A stretch of DNA of 26,139 bases from Candidatus Mcinerneyibacteriota bacterium. GTDB taxonomy: Bacteria > AUK180 > JAQVHJ01. The translations under genes were made by a program, and so were the position numbers. The notes below the pieces were generated by a model. The model saw nothing but the letters and a program-made list of their open reading frames with translations. It was not told where the DNA came from and ran no database searches. Below are positions 7,994 through 15,254 of the stretch, piece by piece; position 1 is the stretch's first letter, and every line of letters begins with the position of its first letter. The stretch is from the NCBI GenBank assembly GCA_030630935.1, contig DAOVMD010000002.1, positions 1 to 26,139 of the forward strand, in the 5' to 3' direction.

Positions 7994-8812
7994 ATGACGG
8001 ATAAAATTTTAAAAGAAATCACAAAGAACCTTAACGATGGAATTGAATTTGTTGTTGCAACAATTATAAAAGCCGAAAGATCAACTCCTGCAAAAATCGG
8101 TGCTAAAATGATTGTTTTTATGGATGAATCAATTAAAGGCACAATTGGTGGCGGGGGAATTGAACATCTTGCTATTAAAGATGCATTGAAATATCTGAAG
8201 AAGGGAGAGTCAATTACAAAACATTATGATTTAACCCCTAAAAATAATGAAATGAATTCATCAGCAATCGGTATGCTTTGTGGTGGATGGGTGGAAATAT
8301 TCTTTGAAGTCCATAAATCAGAATCGAATATTATTGTTTTTGGAGGAGGACATATCGCTCTGGCAATTTCAAAATTCTTGAATATCCTGGACTTGAATTT
8401 TTCAATCATCGATGATAGAAAAGAATTTGCAAATAAACAAAGATTTCCTAGTGCAAAAAATATTTATCACAAGAATTATAATAAGATTTCTCTTGATGAA
8501 ATTGTAAATAAAAATTCCTTCATCGTTATTATTACACATGGACATAAAAACGATCTAATCTGTCTGGAAAAATCAATTAAATCTAATGCAAAATATATTG
8601 GTATGATTGGCTCAAAGACTAAAATCGCAGCAACATTTAAAAAATTAAATGAAAAAAATATCCATCCTGAAAAGGATCCGAGAGTCCATTCACCAATTGG
8701 TTTAAAAATCGGGGGTGATTCACCTGAAGAAATAGCTATCAGCATCATTGCAGAAATACTAACTATCAAAAACCGTAGAGGAGGGACGGTGCTCCCATTT
8801 TGTCCCATTTAG
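7994..8812 (+). CDS. xdhC: XdhC/CoxI-family molybdenum hydroxylase maturation factor
   Basis: A 272-residue cytoplasmic protein. The N-terminal XdhC_CoxI domain has STPAKIGAKM (30-39), GTIGGGGIE (49-57) and MLCGG (94-98). The C-terminal Rossmann-like XdhC_C domain has VFGGGHIA (115-122), THGH (181-184) and GMIGS (203-207). XdhC proteins bind the molybdenum cofactor, protect its terminal sulfuration and deliver it to xanthine-dehydrogenase-type enzymes. No such enzyme is encoded in this window. The ribosome binding site is AAAGGA. The last ~9 residues (GTVLPFCPI) are unlike the family end and are encoded by a GC-rich REP-like stretch (8783-8806). An element adjoining the transposase gene may therefore have replaced the original 3' end. 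Confidence 0.85.
   Translation: MTDKILKEITKNLNDGIEFVVATIIKAERSTPAKIGAKMIVFMDESIKGTIGGGGIEHLAIKDALKYLKKGESITKHYDLTPKNNEMNSSAIGMLCGGWVEIFFEVHKSESNIIVFGGGHIALAISKFLNILDLNFSIIDDRKEFANKQRFPSAKNIYHKNYNKISLDEIVNKNSFIVIITHGHKNDLICLEKSIKSNAKYIGMIGSKTKIAATFKKLNEKNIHPEKDPRVHSPIGLKIGGDSPEEIAISIIAEILTIKNRRGGTVLPFCPI
8783..8806. repeat. GC-rich REP-like inverted repeat inside the 3' end of xdhC
   Basis: GGGAC (8783-8787) can pair with GTCCC (8802-8806), and alternatively GGGA (8783-8786) with TCCC (8793-8796). The stretch is far richer in G+C than its surroundings and lies between the conserved part of xdhC and the RAYT-type transposase gene, where a REP palindrome served by that enzyme would be expected. 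The assignment to that role is inferred. Confidence 0.4.
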
Positions 8813-8856
8813 CTCTTTAAATTGCACTATATTGGAGTAGTGTAGATGGGGAAGCG

Positions 8857-8883
8857 TCCTTCACTAACCCAAAACGTGAAGGA
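8857..8883 (+). promoter_or_regulatory. Hairpin covering the transposase ribosome binding site
   Basis: TCCTTCAC (8857-8864) pairs perfectly with GTGAAGGA (8876-8883) around an 11-base loop. The right arm contains most of the Shine-Dalgarno AAGGAG (8879-8884) of the gene starting at 8892. In mRNA the stem would hide the ribosome binding site and limit transposase synthesis. As DNA it may also be a REP-type hairpin recognised by the enzyme. A second, weaker stem lies just upstream (8825-8829 with 8838-8842). Confidence 0.6.
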
Positions 8884-8891
8884 GATTCATT

Positions 8892-9764
8892 ATGAATAGA
8901 AAAGCAAGGCTTGACCTACCAAATTATTTTTACCATATTATTTGTAGAGGTCAAAGAAAACAACCACTTTATTTCTCTCAAAAAGATTTTTTTATTTTTC
9001 TAAAATTCCTAAAAGAACTTCTTAATGAGACAGATATAAAATTATATTCATTCTGTTTATTAAGAAATCATTTCCATCTTCTTGTTTACAGGACAAAAGA
9101 TTCTTTAGGTAAATTCATGCATTTGTTAAATACAAGATATGCAAATTATTTCAATGGGAAATATAAAAGAGTTGGTTATGTATACCAAAATCGTTTTAAG
9201 TCATTTATTATATTAAATGAGAGCTATCTTATAAATGTCCTTTTTTATATCCATAATAATCCGGTAAAAGCTGGAATTGTAAAAAGAGAGGAAGATTACA
9301 AATTTTCAAGTGCAAGATTTTATCATGGTGATTCAAATACTTTTATTCCACTCAAGAAAATACCGATATTTGCAAAAAAGAACGGAGTGAAACTATATAA
9401 AAAAATGTTGAGTGAAACAAAATTTGAAATCCCAATATTTAAAGATGGAATCGGAACAGAAGATGAATATAAGGAATTAGAGAAGCGTAAAAAGGGAAGA
9501 GAAAAAGGATATATTATTAATAAGCGGAAAAACTTTGAGATATCATCTGATATTAAAACTGAATTTGAAATAATTTTTAAAACTTTGGAGTATTCGAAGA
9601 AAGATATTCATCAATTTCGATTAAAAATCTTCCCTAAAAAAGTTAGAGATAAAATTGTTCTTTATCTATTTAAAAAAGGGTTTAATCAAGCTCAAATTGC
9701 CCGGTTTTTTTGTATCAATAAAGCAACAGTGTCAAGAATAATAAAAAAGGAGAAAATGAAGTAA
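8892..9764 (+). CDS. Y1 transposase, REP-associated (RAYT-like), with C-terminal HTH
   Basis: A 290-residue single-strand DNA transposase of the IS200/IS605 Y1 superfamily in its REP-associated subgroup. The start MNRKARLDLPNYFYHIICRG is typical of TnpA_REP proteins. The metal-binding HUH motif is NHFHLLV (H60, H62) and the likely nucleophile is Y119 in FYIHNNPVKAG. The C-terminal third adds a helix-turn-helix at about 262-287 (QAQIARFFCINKATVSRIIKK), found in one branch of these enzymes. The gene looks intact. The ribosome binding site AAGGAG is clear but enclosed in a hairpin. These enzymes act on short palindromic repeats spread over the host genome and are usually single-copy, domesticated or semi-mobile genes. 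The stop codon lies within the first copy of a 39-bp repeat. Confidence 0.88.
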   Translation: MNRKARLDLPNYFYHIICRGQRKQPLYFSQKDFFIFLKFLKELLNETDIKLYSFCLLRNHFHLLVYRTKDSLGKFMHLLNTRYANYFNGKYKRVGYVYQNRFKSFIILNESYLINVLFYIHNNPVKAGIVKREEDYKFSSARFYHGDSNTFIPLKKIPIFAKKNGVKLYKKMLSETKFEIPIFKDGIGTEDEYKELEKRKKGREKGYIINKRKNFEISSDIKTEFEIIFKTLEYSKKDIHQFRLKIFPKKVRDKIVLYLFKKGFNQAQIARFFCINKATVSRIIKKEKMK

Positions 9765-9795
9765 ACATAATACTGCAACAAAATGCAACCCCCGT
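9757..9795. repeat. 39-bp direct repeat, copy 1
   Basis: Identical base for base to 10916-10954. It starts TGAAGTAAACATAATACTGC and ends in CAACCCCCGT, and it includes the last codon and stop of the transposase gene. It lies 18 bases downstream of the radical SAM gene on that gene's strand. Confidence 0.9.
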
Positions 9796-9813
9796 TCCTC
9801 TATTACTTTCTCA

Positions 9814-10896
9814 TTATATTACATTCTTTAAGCAGTGCTTACAGAATTCGGGAAGGTCTCCTTTTGCTAATTTGTACTTAAGGTTGAATGCATCTTTTGA
9901 ATTCCAAATTTTTTTCAAAGTATTTTTATTAATATTACCCAAATAAATTTGAGGATGAAAAAAGTTTTCTTTATTAAGAAAGTAAAACTTTCTTTTATAT
10001 GATAAATAAGTGCAGGGAGAAACATTACCTTGCCAATCAATTATGACCCAACTTAGATAACAATTTTTAACTGGTTTGAATTTTAAATCTGCAATTCTGA
10101 AATTCAATTTATCCCGGGTAATAAATTCTCTTATCTGATTGAAAATATTCACATATTTTTCATCGGGTTCTTTTCCATATAAGATTTGAGTAGAATAATA
10201 TTCCGAATAAGGCTCCAACCCATTAATTATATAACAGTCAATCCCGATCTTTTGAAGTGTACTATATATCTGAATCAGTTCATTTACATTTTCTTTTGAT
10301 GATACTGTAATTACTCCGATCTCTCTCAAATTACTTTTTGAATTATTCCTTTCCTTAATCAGAGTTTTCAGGTTGTTGATAATGGTATTAAAATCCGCAC
10401 CTTTTCTGATTCGATTGAATTTTTCCTCCTTAATACTATCAATAGAAATAAAAATTTTATCCAGACCACTTTTAAGAAGCAAGTCAACCATATTTTTATT
10501 CAGCAGAATTCCGTTGGTAGTTAAAAAAACCTCAAGGTTAGGATTAATGCCTTTCACATACTGAATTATTTGAAATAATTCCGGGTGGAGAAGAGGTTCA
10601 CAATTTAAAGATAGAGCTAAACTGGTTAAGTTTTCTAAGTCAGGTCTAAGTCTTTTTATTGTATCAAAACTTATGAACCCGGGATTATGATACCATTCTT
10701 TCAATGAACAAAATTGGCAATCGATATTACAATGTCCGGTGATATCCAATTTTATCCCGTATAGTTTGGGTGGAGAGAAATAATATTTTGATTTCAAAAG
10801 TAAGTTTTTAAGGCTTGAATTTAAAAAATTCTGATCAACTTTTTTGATTAGTTTTTTAATTGATTTAATAATATACAGCTTCAACCCCCCGTGCAT
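9814..10896 (-). CDS. Radical SAM/SPASM-domain protein of unknown substrate
   Basis: A 360-residue enzyme with the radical SAM cluster motif C56-x3-C60-x2-C63 (within DITGHCNIDCQFC), so it binds a [4Fe-4S] cluster and SAM. The TIM-barrel continues with the SAM-binding LSLNCEPLLHPE (95-106). The C-terminal SPASM-like part has C279, C295, C352 and C355, which probably hold an auxiliary cluster. SPASM proteins modify peptides or act on sugars and cofactors; nothing nearby identifies a precursor peptide or substrate. The start is uncertain. The ATG at 10896 gives MHGGLK, partly encoded by a C-rich stretch resembling the repeat end, and no Shine-Dalgarno is visible. The original 5' end may have been altered. 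It is bracketed by perfect 39-bp repeats, and its neighbours do not suggest an operon. Confidence 0.82.
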   Translation of the reverse strand: MHGGLKLYIIKSIKKLIKKVDQNFLNSSLKNLLLKSKYYFSPPKLYGIKLDITGHCNIDCQFCSLKEWYHNPGFISFDTIKRLRPDLENLTSLALSLNCEPLLHPELFQIIQYVKGINPNLEVFLTTNGILLNKNMVDLLLKSGLDKIFISIDSIKEEKFNRIRKGADFNTIINNLKTLIKERNNSKSNLREIGVITVSSKENVNELIQIYSTLQKIGIDCYIINGLEPYSEYYSTQILYGKEPDEKYVNIFNQIREFITRDKLNFRIADLKFKPVKNCYLSWVIIDWQGNVSPCTYLSYKRKFYFLNKENFFHPQIYLGNINKNTLKKIWNSKDAFNLKYKLAKGDLPEFCKHCLKNVI

Positions 10897-10915
10897 TAAT
10901 CAATGATTCAGCTTC

Positions 10916-10954
10916 TGAAGTAAACATAATACTGCAACAAAATGCAACCCCCGT
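10916..10954. repeat. 39-bp direct repeat, copy 2
   Basis: Identical to 9757-9795. It sits five bases beyond the stop codon of the M14 peptidase gene and upstream of the radical SAM gene. A partial third match (CAACCCCCCGT, one extra C) is at 10882-10892 at the radical SAM start. Both copies follow the 3' end of a minus-strand gene in the same orientation. Confidence 0.9.
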
Positions 10955-10959
10955 CCCTT

Positions 10960-12744
10960 CTAATGAATTACAGCTAACTTGAATTTTTTGATAACGGTAT
11001 TATTATCTTTTGAAACTTTGAGAACAGCTAAATAAGTACCGGATGCAATGTCTTCACCGTGGTCATTTTTCAAGTACCAGATAATCCTATCGTGATATGG
11101 ATCACCGTTTGAAAATTTGGGTTCAAACTTTTTAACAAGGTCTCCAGAAATATTATAAATTTCACATTCAATTTTAGCATCGGCAGTGAGCATATTAAAG
11201 TGAATAGTTTGATAGAGAGTGTTCTTTGCAGGATTAGGAATCACAATTGGTTTGATGCCAAATTGAAATTCTCCTGGTAATTTTTCAAGGTAAATATTTT
11301 TTTTAACCGGTGTTGAATTAATTTTTATTGAAACTGTTTTTGGAATATATCCAGCTTTTGAGAATGTAAATTGAAAAGAACCTTTAGGTAATATCCAGTG
11401 ATATTCTCCGGTGGTTTCATTTGATTTTCTTGGGCTTATCATATTTGTGTCGACAAAGTTATTTGTGACCCTAACCAGCAATGGTAGATTCGTTTCAGCA
11501 TCATAAACATTACCATATAGCAATGGTCCATTCAATCTTCTGAAATATTCTTTACAACCCTCCCATGCTCTGGAAGAGATGGTATTTATTCTTGATCCCG
11601 GGGGGATGAAAGAAGTTGCCAGTTCAATTGTATATGAGAATATCCCATTGTTTCCATATAACCAATCATCGGAATCTCCTGCAGCAGGATAGAATTCTCG
11701 GGACGCCAGTGAGGTATAGGTTCCACTGTCAGAATCTCTAATGATTTTTCCTGCTACAGAATCAGAGATTTCACGTAATGTAGAATCATCCGGGGCAACT
11801 GAATCATCAGCATAACCAAATGGAAACATAACTACTTCACCATAGGAATGGAATGAAACAGAGATATAGAAATTGCGTTCATTTGCAAGCTTCCGGACTG
11901 CTTTTGTTTCAGGTTCAGAAAACGCAGACTCGCCCCGATATATTTCATCTTCAGGATTGGGGCTTGAACCGTCACCTCCCCAGAACCATCCGTAATTTCT
12001 ATTCGGGTCAACTCCGTCATTATCTGCAACAAAAGAATGATTACCATCGTTATCTCTGCAGTTCTTCCTCCACCATACATTCTCACCATCTAAAACAACT
12101 GCATGCCCGTCAGGGTTTAAGATCGGAATAAAGAATATCTCAAAATTATCAACCCAACTTTTTATTTCAGGATCGGTTGAATAACCGTTTATAAGTTCAT
12201 TCATCATATACAAAACAACTTCAGTTGAAATAGGTTCTCTTGCATGATGAGCTCCTATAAAAAGGAGTTCAGGTTCTTCTTCATCGATAGATGGATTATC
12301 TGAAATTTTCAGCATCCAGATTTCTCTGGAACGATAATCAATATGGTAACTCGAGCCTCCAACTGTCTTCTCCCAAGCATCTCCGATATCATATAATTTG
12401 CACAAGGTAGAATTATTTAATTCATAATTCTCTAAAATAGTTTGAACTTCATCGTATGTATGATATTCCGGATCAAGCTTACTTCTTAAAGTCTTTTCAG
12501 TTTCTAAAATCTCAATTCGATATTCCCAAACCGTACGGAGTTCCTTGAACTTTTCCTGATCCAGAACTAAATCAATATATTCTCCGGGCTTATAAGAGGC
12601 AATGTCAGGATTTATTATAAGGATATCCTTGGGAATATCTTTACCGGGTAAATAAATTCTATAAATGTTTTTCTCAGCATAAGTTTGACTGCAAAATAGA
12701 AAAGATACTAATATAATTACAGAAATAACTTTTAGTTTCTTCAT
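10960..12744 (-). CDS. Secreted M14 zinc carboxypeptidase with C-terminal FlgD/T9SS-like domain
   Basis: A 594-residue exported peptidase. The signal peptide ends near A23 (SQTYA-EK). The M14 domain (about 90-405) has zinc ligands H167 and E170 in GAHHARE and H299 in SFHS, substrate arginine R249 in DPNRNY, and general base E374 in YTIEL. It should remove C-terminal residues from peptides outside the cytoplasm. It continues with a carboxypeptidase-regulatory-like beta domain (about 408-487) and a final beta domain (about 495-594) with NPAKN, NISGDLVKKF and DIASGTYLAVLK, which resembles FlgD-Ig or T9SS-type C-terminal domains. An in-frame ATG exists at 12831, but it lies upstream of the -10 box, so the start at 12744 is chosen. 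That start also gives a standard signal peptide. The gene is monocistronic by appearance. Confidence 0.9.
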   Translation of the reverse strand: MKKLKVISVIILVSFLFCSQTYAEKNIYRIYLPGKDIPKDILIINPDIASYKPGEYIDLVLDQEKFKELRTVWEYRIEILETEKTLRSKLDPEYHTYDEVQTILENYELNNSTLCKLYDIGDAWEKTVGGSSYHIDYRSREIWMLKISDNPSIDEEEPELLFIGAHHAREPISTEVVLYMMNELINGYSTDPEIKSWVDNFEIFFIPILNPDGHAVVLDGENVWWRKNCRDNDGNHSFVADNDGVDPNRNYGWFWGGDGSSPNPEDEIYRGESAFSEPETKAVRKLANERNFYISVSFHSYGEVVMFPFGYADDSVAPDDSTLREISDSVAGKIIRDSDSGTYTSLASREFYPAAGDSDDWLYGNNGIFSYTIELATSFIPPGSRINTISSRAWEGCKEYFRRLNGPLLYGNVYDAETNLPLLVRVTNNFVDTNMISPRKSNETTGEYHWILPKGSFQFTFSKAGYIPKTVSIKINSTPVKKNIYLEKLPGEFQFGIKPIVIPNPAKNTLYQTIHFNMLTADAKIECEIYNISGDLVKKFEPKFSNGDPYHDRIIWYLKNDHGEDIASGTYLAVLKVSKDNNTVIKKFKLAVIH

Positions 12745-12784
12745 TATATATACCAAACTCTCTTTTTTAAAGTTATCTAGAAAA

Positions 12785-12813
12785 ATTATACCATAATATA
12801 TAAATCTTGTCAA
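12785..12813 (-). promoter_or_regulatory. Consensus sigma70 promoter of the M14 peptidase gene
   Basis: On the minus strand a perfect TTGACA (12813-12808), a 17-bp spacer and a perfect TATAAT (12790-12785) with extended -10 TATGG. Transcription should begin near 12778, some 34 bases before the chosen start codon. This excludes the upstream in-frame ATG at 12831. Confidence 0.88.
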
Positions 12814-12831
12814 GTATTTAAACAAGTTCAA

Positions 12832-13140
12832 ATGTTTAAGTGTTCAATAGTTCAAGTGCTGAAAAAAGTTAAAGTGTGCGAGAGTAGTGATAGTTCAATA
12901 GTTCAAGAGTTGAAAAACGAGTTCAAGTGTTCAAGCTGTTGAGATAGTTTAATAGTTCAAATGTTTTATAAAGGCATGCCATGCTCAAGCAACAAAGTTG
13001 CTTGAGCAGAGATCAGAGATCAGAGAACGGTTGTTTTAAGATTGCAGTAGAGGTCCAAACCCTGATTAAAGTAAGTAAGTCACCCGTGAGAAACAAAATA
13101 GTTCAAATGTTAAGAAAACGGTCAAGTATTATTGAAAAGA
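12832..13140. repeat. Degenerate GTTCAAG-type intergenic repeats
   Basis: This gene-free stretch is built largely from variants of GTTCAA(G/A/T)TGTTCAAG. The 15-mer GTTCAATAGTTCAAG occurs at 12842-12856 and 12893-12907, and GTTCAAGTGTTCAAG at 12921-12935. Further variants lie around 12952-12964 and 13101-13111. A 7-bp unit AGAGATC is repeated three times (last copy degenerate) at 13008-13028. Spacing is irregular and no sequence looks like a CRISPR spacer. I see no coding potential. Confidence 0.75.
12982..13008. repeat. 12-bp perfect inverted repeat (hairpin)
   Basis: TGCTCAAGCAAC (12982-12993) and its exact complement (12997-13008) flank a 3-base AAA loop. There is no T-run beyond either arm, so it is not a normal terminator. 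It lies between the divergent M14 and first pilin promoters, inside the repeat cluster. Confidence 0.8.
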
Positions 13141-13164
13141 TTTTAATTTTTTAATTTAAATTCC

Positions 13165-13194
13165 TTGACATTTATTGATAAAATATGTTAAAAT
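13165..13194 (+). promoter_or_regulatory. Promoter of the first prepilin gene
   Basis: TTGACA (13165-13170), an 18-bp spacer and TAAAAT (13189-13194), with extended -10 TATGT. It is nearly the same sequence as the pilM promoter (15195-15223): both begin TTGACATTTA and share AAAATATGTTAAAATA around the -10. Transcription starts near 13201, close to the ribosome binding site AAGGAT. Confidence 0.8.
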
Positions 13195-13219
13195 AAAACT
13201 TTCAAGAAGGATATAAATT

Positions 13220-13699
13220 ATGAATAAGATATTTGCTAAATCAATATTTCCTGGTTTTACATTAATAGAATTAATGATAGTTGTTGCAATAATTGGCATA
13301 CTTGCAGCTTTTGGAATACCGAATTTTATCTATGCCAGGAGACGTTCGTTTCTTGCTTCATGTGAAGCTAATTTACGAGGTTGTTCAACCGCGATTACTC
13401 TTTATCACACGGACACCAAGACCTGGCCAACAGATCTGAATATTTTGATCAACCATGGTTACCTTGAGAATGCTAAATCGATCCAATGTCCTTTAAATGC
13501 TCCTACCGAATATGCATTTACGTTATTCCAGCCTGGTGATTCGGATTATGATAACCTTGGGCGCCTATATGAAATTGAATGCTTAAATACTACTGCCGGG
13601 GGCGGTCCGATAAAGCATGTAGGGCGTTCAGGACCGAAGTCCTCAATGAATGTTCTTAAATATGTTTGGGGTCTTGGTATCTTCACCATTGAGAATTGA
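13220..13699 (+). CDS. Type IV prepilin, first paralogue
   Basis: A 159-residue pilin precursor. The leader MNKIFAKSIFPG is cut by prepilin peptidase before F13. The mature N terminus FTLIELMIVVAIIGILAA is a canonical type IV pilin helix with E at mature position 5. Residues FGIPNFIYARR continue the helix. The globular part has cysteines in SCEANLRGC and later at SIQC and EIEC, which could form disulfides. The C-terminal HVGRSGPKS motif is shared with the next gene (HVGSAGPRS), so the two are paralogues; this one is longer, with about 20 extra residues around the D-loop region and tail. Its own promoter lies just upstream. Whether it is a major or minor pilin cannot be told. A second promoter begins right after it. 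Confidence 0.9.
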   Translation: MNKIFAKSIFPGFTLIELMIVVAIIGILAAFGIPNFIYARRRSFLASCEANLRGCSTAITLYHTDTKTWPTDLNILINHGYLENAKSIQCPLNAPTEYAFTLFQPGDSDYDNLGRLYEIECLNTTAGGGPIKHVGRSGPKSSMNVLKYVWGLGIFTIEN

Positions 13700-13709
13700 T
13701 ATTTTCAAC

Positions 13710-13738
13710 TTGACTTATATTGATTTTTATGCTATACT
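13710..13738 (+). promoter_or_regulatory. Promoter of the second prepilin gene
   Basis: TTGACT (13710-13715), a 17-bp spacer and TATACT (13733-13738), with extended -10 TATGC. The leader is about 50 bases long and ends in AGGAGGTGA (13778-13786), an almost perfect Shine-Dalgarno. This fits strong expression. Confidence 0.82.
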
Positions 13739-13793
13739 ATAATAGATCCTAAAGAAATGCGGGAAATTTTGACAAAGAGGAGGTGAAAAGTAA

Positions 13794-14213
13794 ATGAAAA
13801 AAGCAAAAGGTTTTACACTTATCGAGCTGATGATCGTTGTTGCTATTATTGGTATTTTGGCCGCAATCGCAATTCCTAACATGATTTATGCAAGAAGAAA
13901 AGCTATCCTTTCTTCATGTTCAGGAAACTTAAGAAATCTTGGTATTGTTGTTACCAACTATTCAACAGATCATAAGGGACATTATCCACAGGATTTGGAT
14001 TGTTTAGTAGACTTAGGTTACATTGAAGGATTACCACCATGTCCAAATTCCGATGTCGATTATTCCTATCCAGCTCCTGGTTGGGACTCTACTAGTTTTA
14101 CTATCTTCTGTCCAAACCCCACAAACCATGTCGGTTCTGCCGGTCCTAGAAGTATAACCGCTTCTCTGTATTATGAAGCAGGCAGGGGTGTCACACAGAT
14201 GGATCAACCATAA
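13794..14213 (+). CDS. Type IV prepilin, second paralogue, probably the major pilin
   Basis: A 139-residue prepilin with a short leader MKKAKG, then FTLIELMIVVAIIGILAAIA after the cleavage site, and the continuing helix IPNMIYARRK. It shares with the first pilin the SC-x2-NLR segment, a DLGYIE-type turn with a following CP, and HVG-x-x-GP-x-S near the end. Cysteines lie near SSC, DC, PPC and FC. Its own extended -10 promoter, near-perfect ribosome binding site, and a strong terminator directly after it imply high, partly separate expression. I therefore infer that this is the main structural subunit. Its size is typical of small type IVa pilins. Confidence 0.9.
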   Translation: MKKAKGFTLIELMIVVAIIGILAAIAIPNMIYARRKAILSSCSGNLRNLGIVVTNYSTDHKGHYPQDLDCLVDLGYIEGLPPCPNSDVDYSYPAPGWDSTSFTIFCPNPTNHVGSAGPRSITASLYYEAGRGVTQMDQP

Positions 14214-14246
14214 AGTTTGATCTTTAAAATTAAATATAATCAATTC

Positions 14247-14272
14247 GCCCCGTTTATCGGGGCTTTTTTTTT
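14247..14272 (+). terminator. Intrinsic terminator after the second prepilin gene
   Basis: GCCCCG (14247-14252) pairs with CGGGGC (14258-14263) around a TTTAT loop, followed by nine T. It separates the abundant pilin transcript from pilD. No strong promoter follows, so pilD probably depends on read-through. Confidence 0.92.
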
Positions 14273-14292
14273 ATCAATTTTGGAAACTTAAA

Positions 14293-15105
14293 ATGATTTA
14301 TATAATTCTCTTTTTATTTGGACTGATAATCGGTAGTTTTCTTAATGTATGTATTTATAGAATTCCAAGAGATGAGTCAATTGCATTCCCCCCTTCAAAA
14401 TGTCCAAACTGTCAAACCCCTATAAAGTTCTATGATAACATACCTGTTATAAGTTATATTATCTTGGGGGGGAAATGTAGAAAGTGTAGGGAGAAGATTT
14501 CTATAATTTACCCTGTAATTGAATTGATAACTGCAATTTTAATCCTATTAGTTTTTATAAAATGGGGATTTACTTTCCAATCAATTATCTCTTTTTTCCT
14601 GACAATTTCACTGATCGTTATCTTTTTTATTGATCTTGAACATAAAATTATCCCGGTAAATCCACTTCTTATATTAGTTCCTATTACTTTGTTGTTACTA
14701 GATACTATGCTATTTTCTAAAACCGGGATCAAAGTTTTTTTACTCGATTATATTCTTGGAGGGGTGATAGGGTTTTTATTAATTTTTTTAATTAGAATTA
14801 TTTCAAAACCAATTTTTAAACGCGAGGCAATGGGAATGGGAGATGCTTACCTTTTTCTTTATCTCGGATTATTCTTAGGGTGGCGAAGTCTTCTTTATAT
14901 CCTTTTTATATCTTCAATTATCGGGGCATTGATCAGCATTATTCTTTTAGTCATTACTAAGTCAAAAGAACGTGAAATTCCTTTCGGACCCTTTATATCA
15001 ATTGCCAGTTTAATATATCTATTTTTCGAGAAATATATTTTAATAAATCTCAATATTTATCAGGTATTTAATGACTTGATTTTTATCATAAAACATTCGA
15101 TTTGA
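14293..15105 (+). CDS. pilD: Prepilin peptidase / N-methyltransferase PilD
   Basis: A 270-residue polytopic inner-membrane aspartic protease that cleaves prepilin leaders and N-methylates the new N terminus. The N-terminal part has GSFLNVCIYRIPR (14-26) and two CxxC pairs, CPNC and CRKC, typical of bifunctional enzymes that carry the cytoplasmic zinc-binding loop. The two catalytic aspartates are in FFIDLEHKIIP and in MGMGDAYLF (usual form GxGDxKL). About eight membrane segments follow the usual pattern. The ribosome binding site is weak. It lies between its substrates (the two pilins) and the pilM operon. A single PilD could also serve other prepilins in the genome. Confidence 0.93.
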   Translation: MIYIILFLFGLIIGSFLNVCIYRIPRDESIAFPPSKCPNCQTPIKFYDNIPVISYIILGGKCRKCREKISIIYPVIELITAILILLVFIKWGFTFQSIISFFLTISLIVIFFIDLEHKIIPVNPLLILVPITLLLLDTMLFSKTGIKVFLLDYILGGVIGFLLIFLIRIISKPIFKREAMGMGDAYLFLYLGLFLGWRSLLYILFISSIIGALISIILLVITKSKEREIPFGPFISIASLIYLFFEKYILINLNIYQVFNDLIFIIKHSI

Positions 15106-15194
15106 ATTCCTTTGAGGCTTAAAGAAGTATTTTAAATTAACCCTAGAAATTACCTGTCTTTGGAATAACATTATATGTATAAAATTATTTTTTA

Positions 15195-15223
15195 TTGACA
15201 TTTAAACAAAAATATGTTAAAAT
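15195..15223 (+). promoter_or_regulatory. Promoter of the pilMNOPQ-C operon
   Basis: TTGACA (15195-15200), a 17-bp spacer and TAAAAT (15218-15223), with extended -10 TATGT. It matches the first pilin promoter over the -35 side and over 16 bases spanning the -10. It is the only visible promoter for the eight genes to 23154. Confidence 0.85.
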
Positions 15224-15254
15224 ATACCTGTAACAAAAATTATGGAGGTTAATA

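Noticed and set aside
8224-8808. Minus-strand open frames opposite xdhC
   Set aside because: They are shadow frames of xdhC; their hydrophobic stretches arise from the complementary codons.
11832-12131. Open frames on both strands within the M14 catalytic domain
   Set aside because: They overlap the conserved zinc-site coding region and show no independent signals.
12745-12831. In-frame upstream ATG for the M14 peptidase (29 extra residues)
   Set aside because: It lies upstream of a perfect TTGACA-17-TATAAT promoter whose transcript begins near 12778. The downstream ATG gives a standard signal peptide.
12832-13140. Possible CRISPR array from the GTTCAAG repeats
   Set aside because: Units are short, degenerate and irregularly spaced, with no constant-length spacers and no cas genes.
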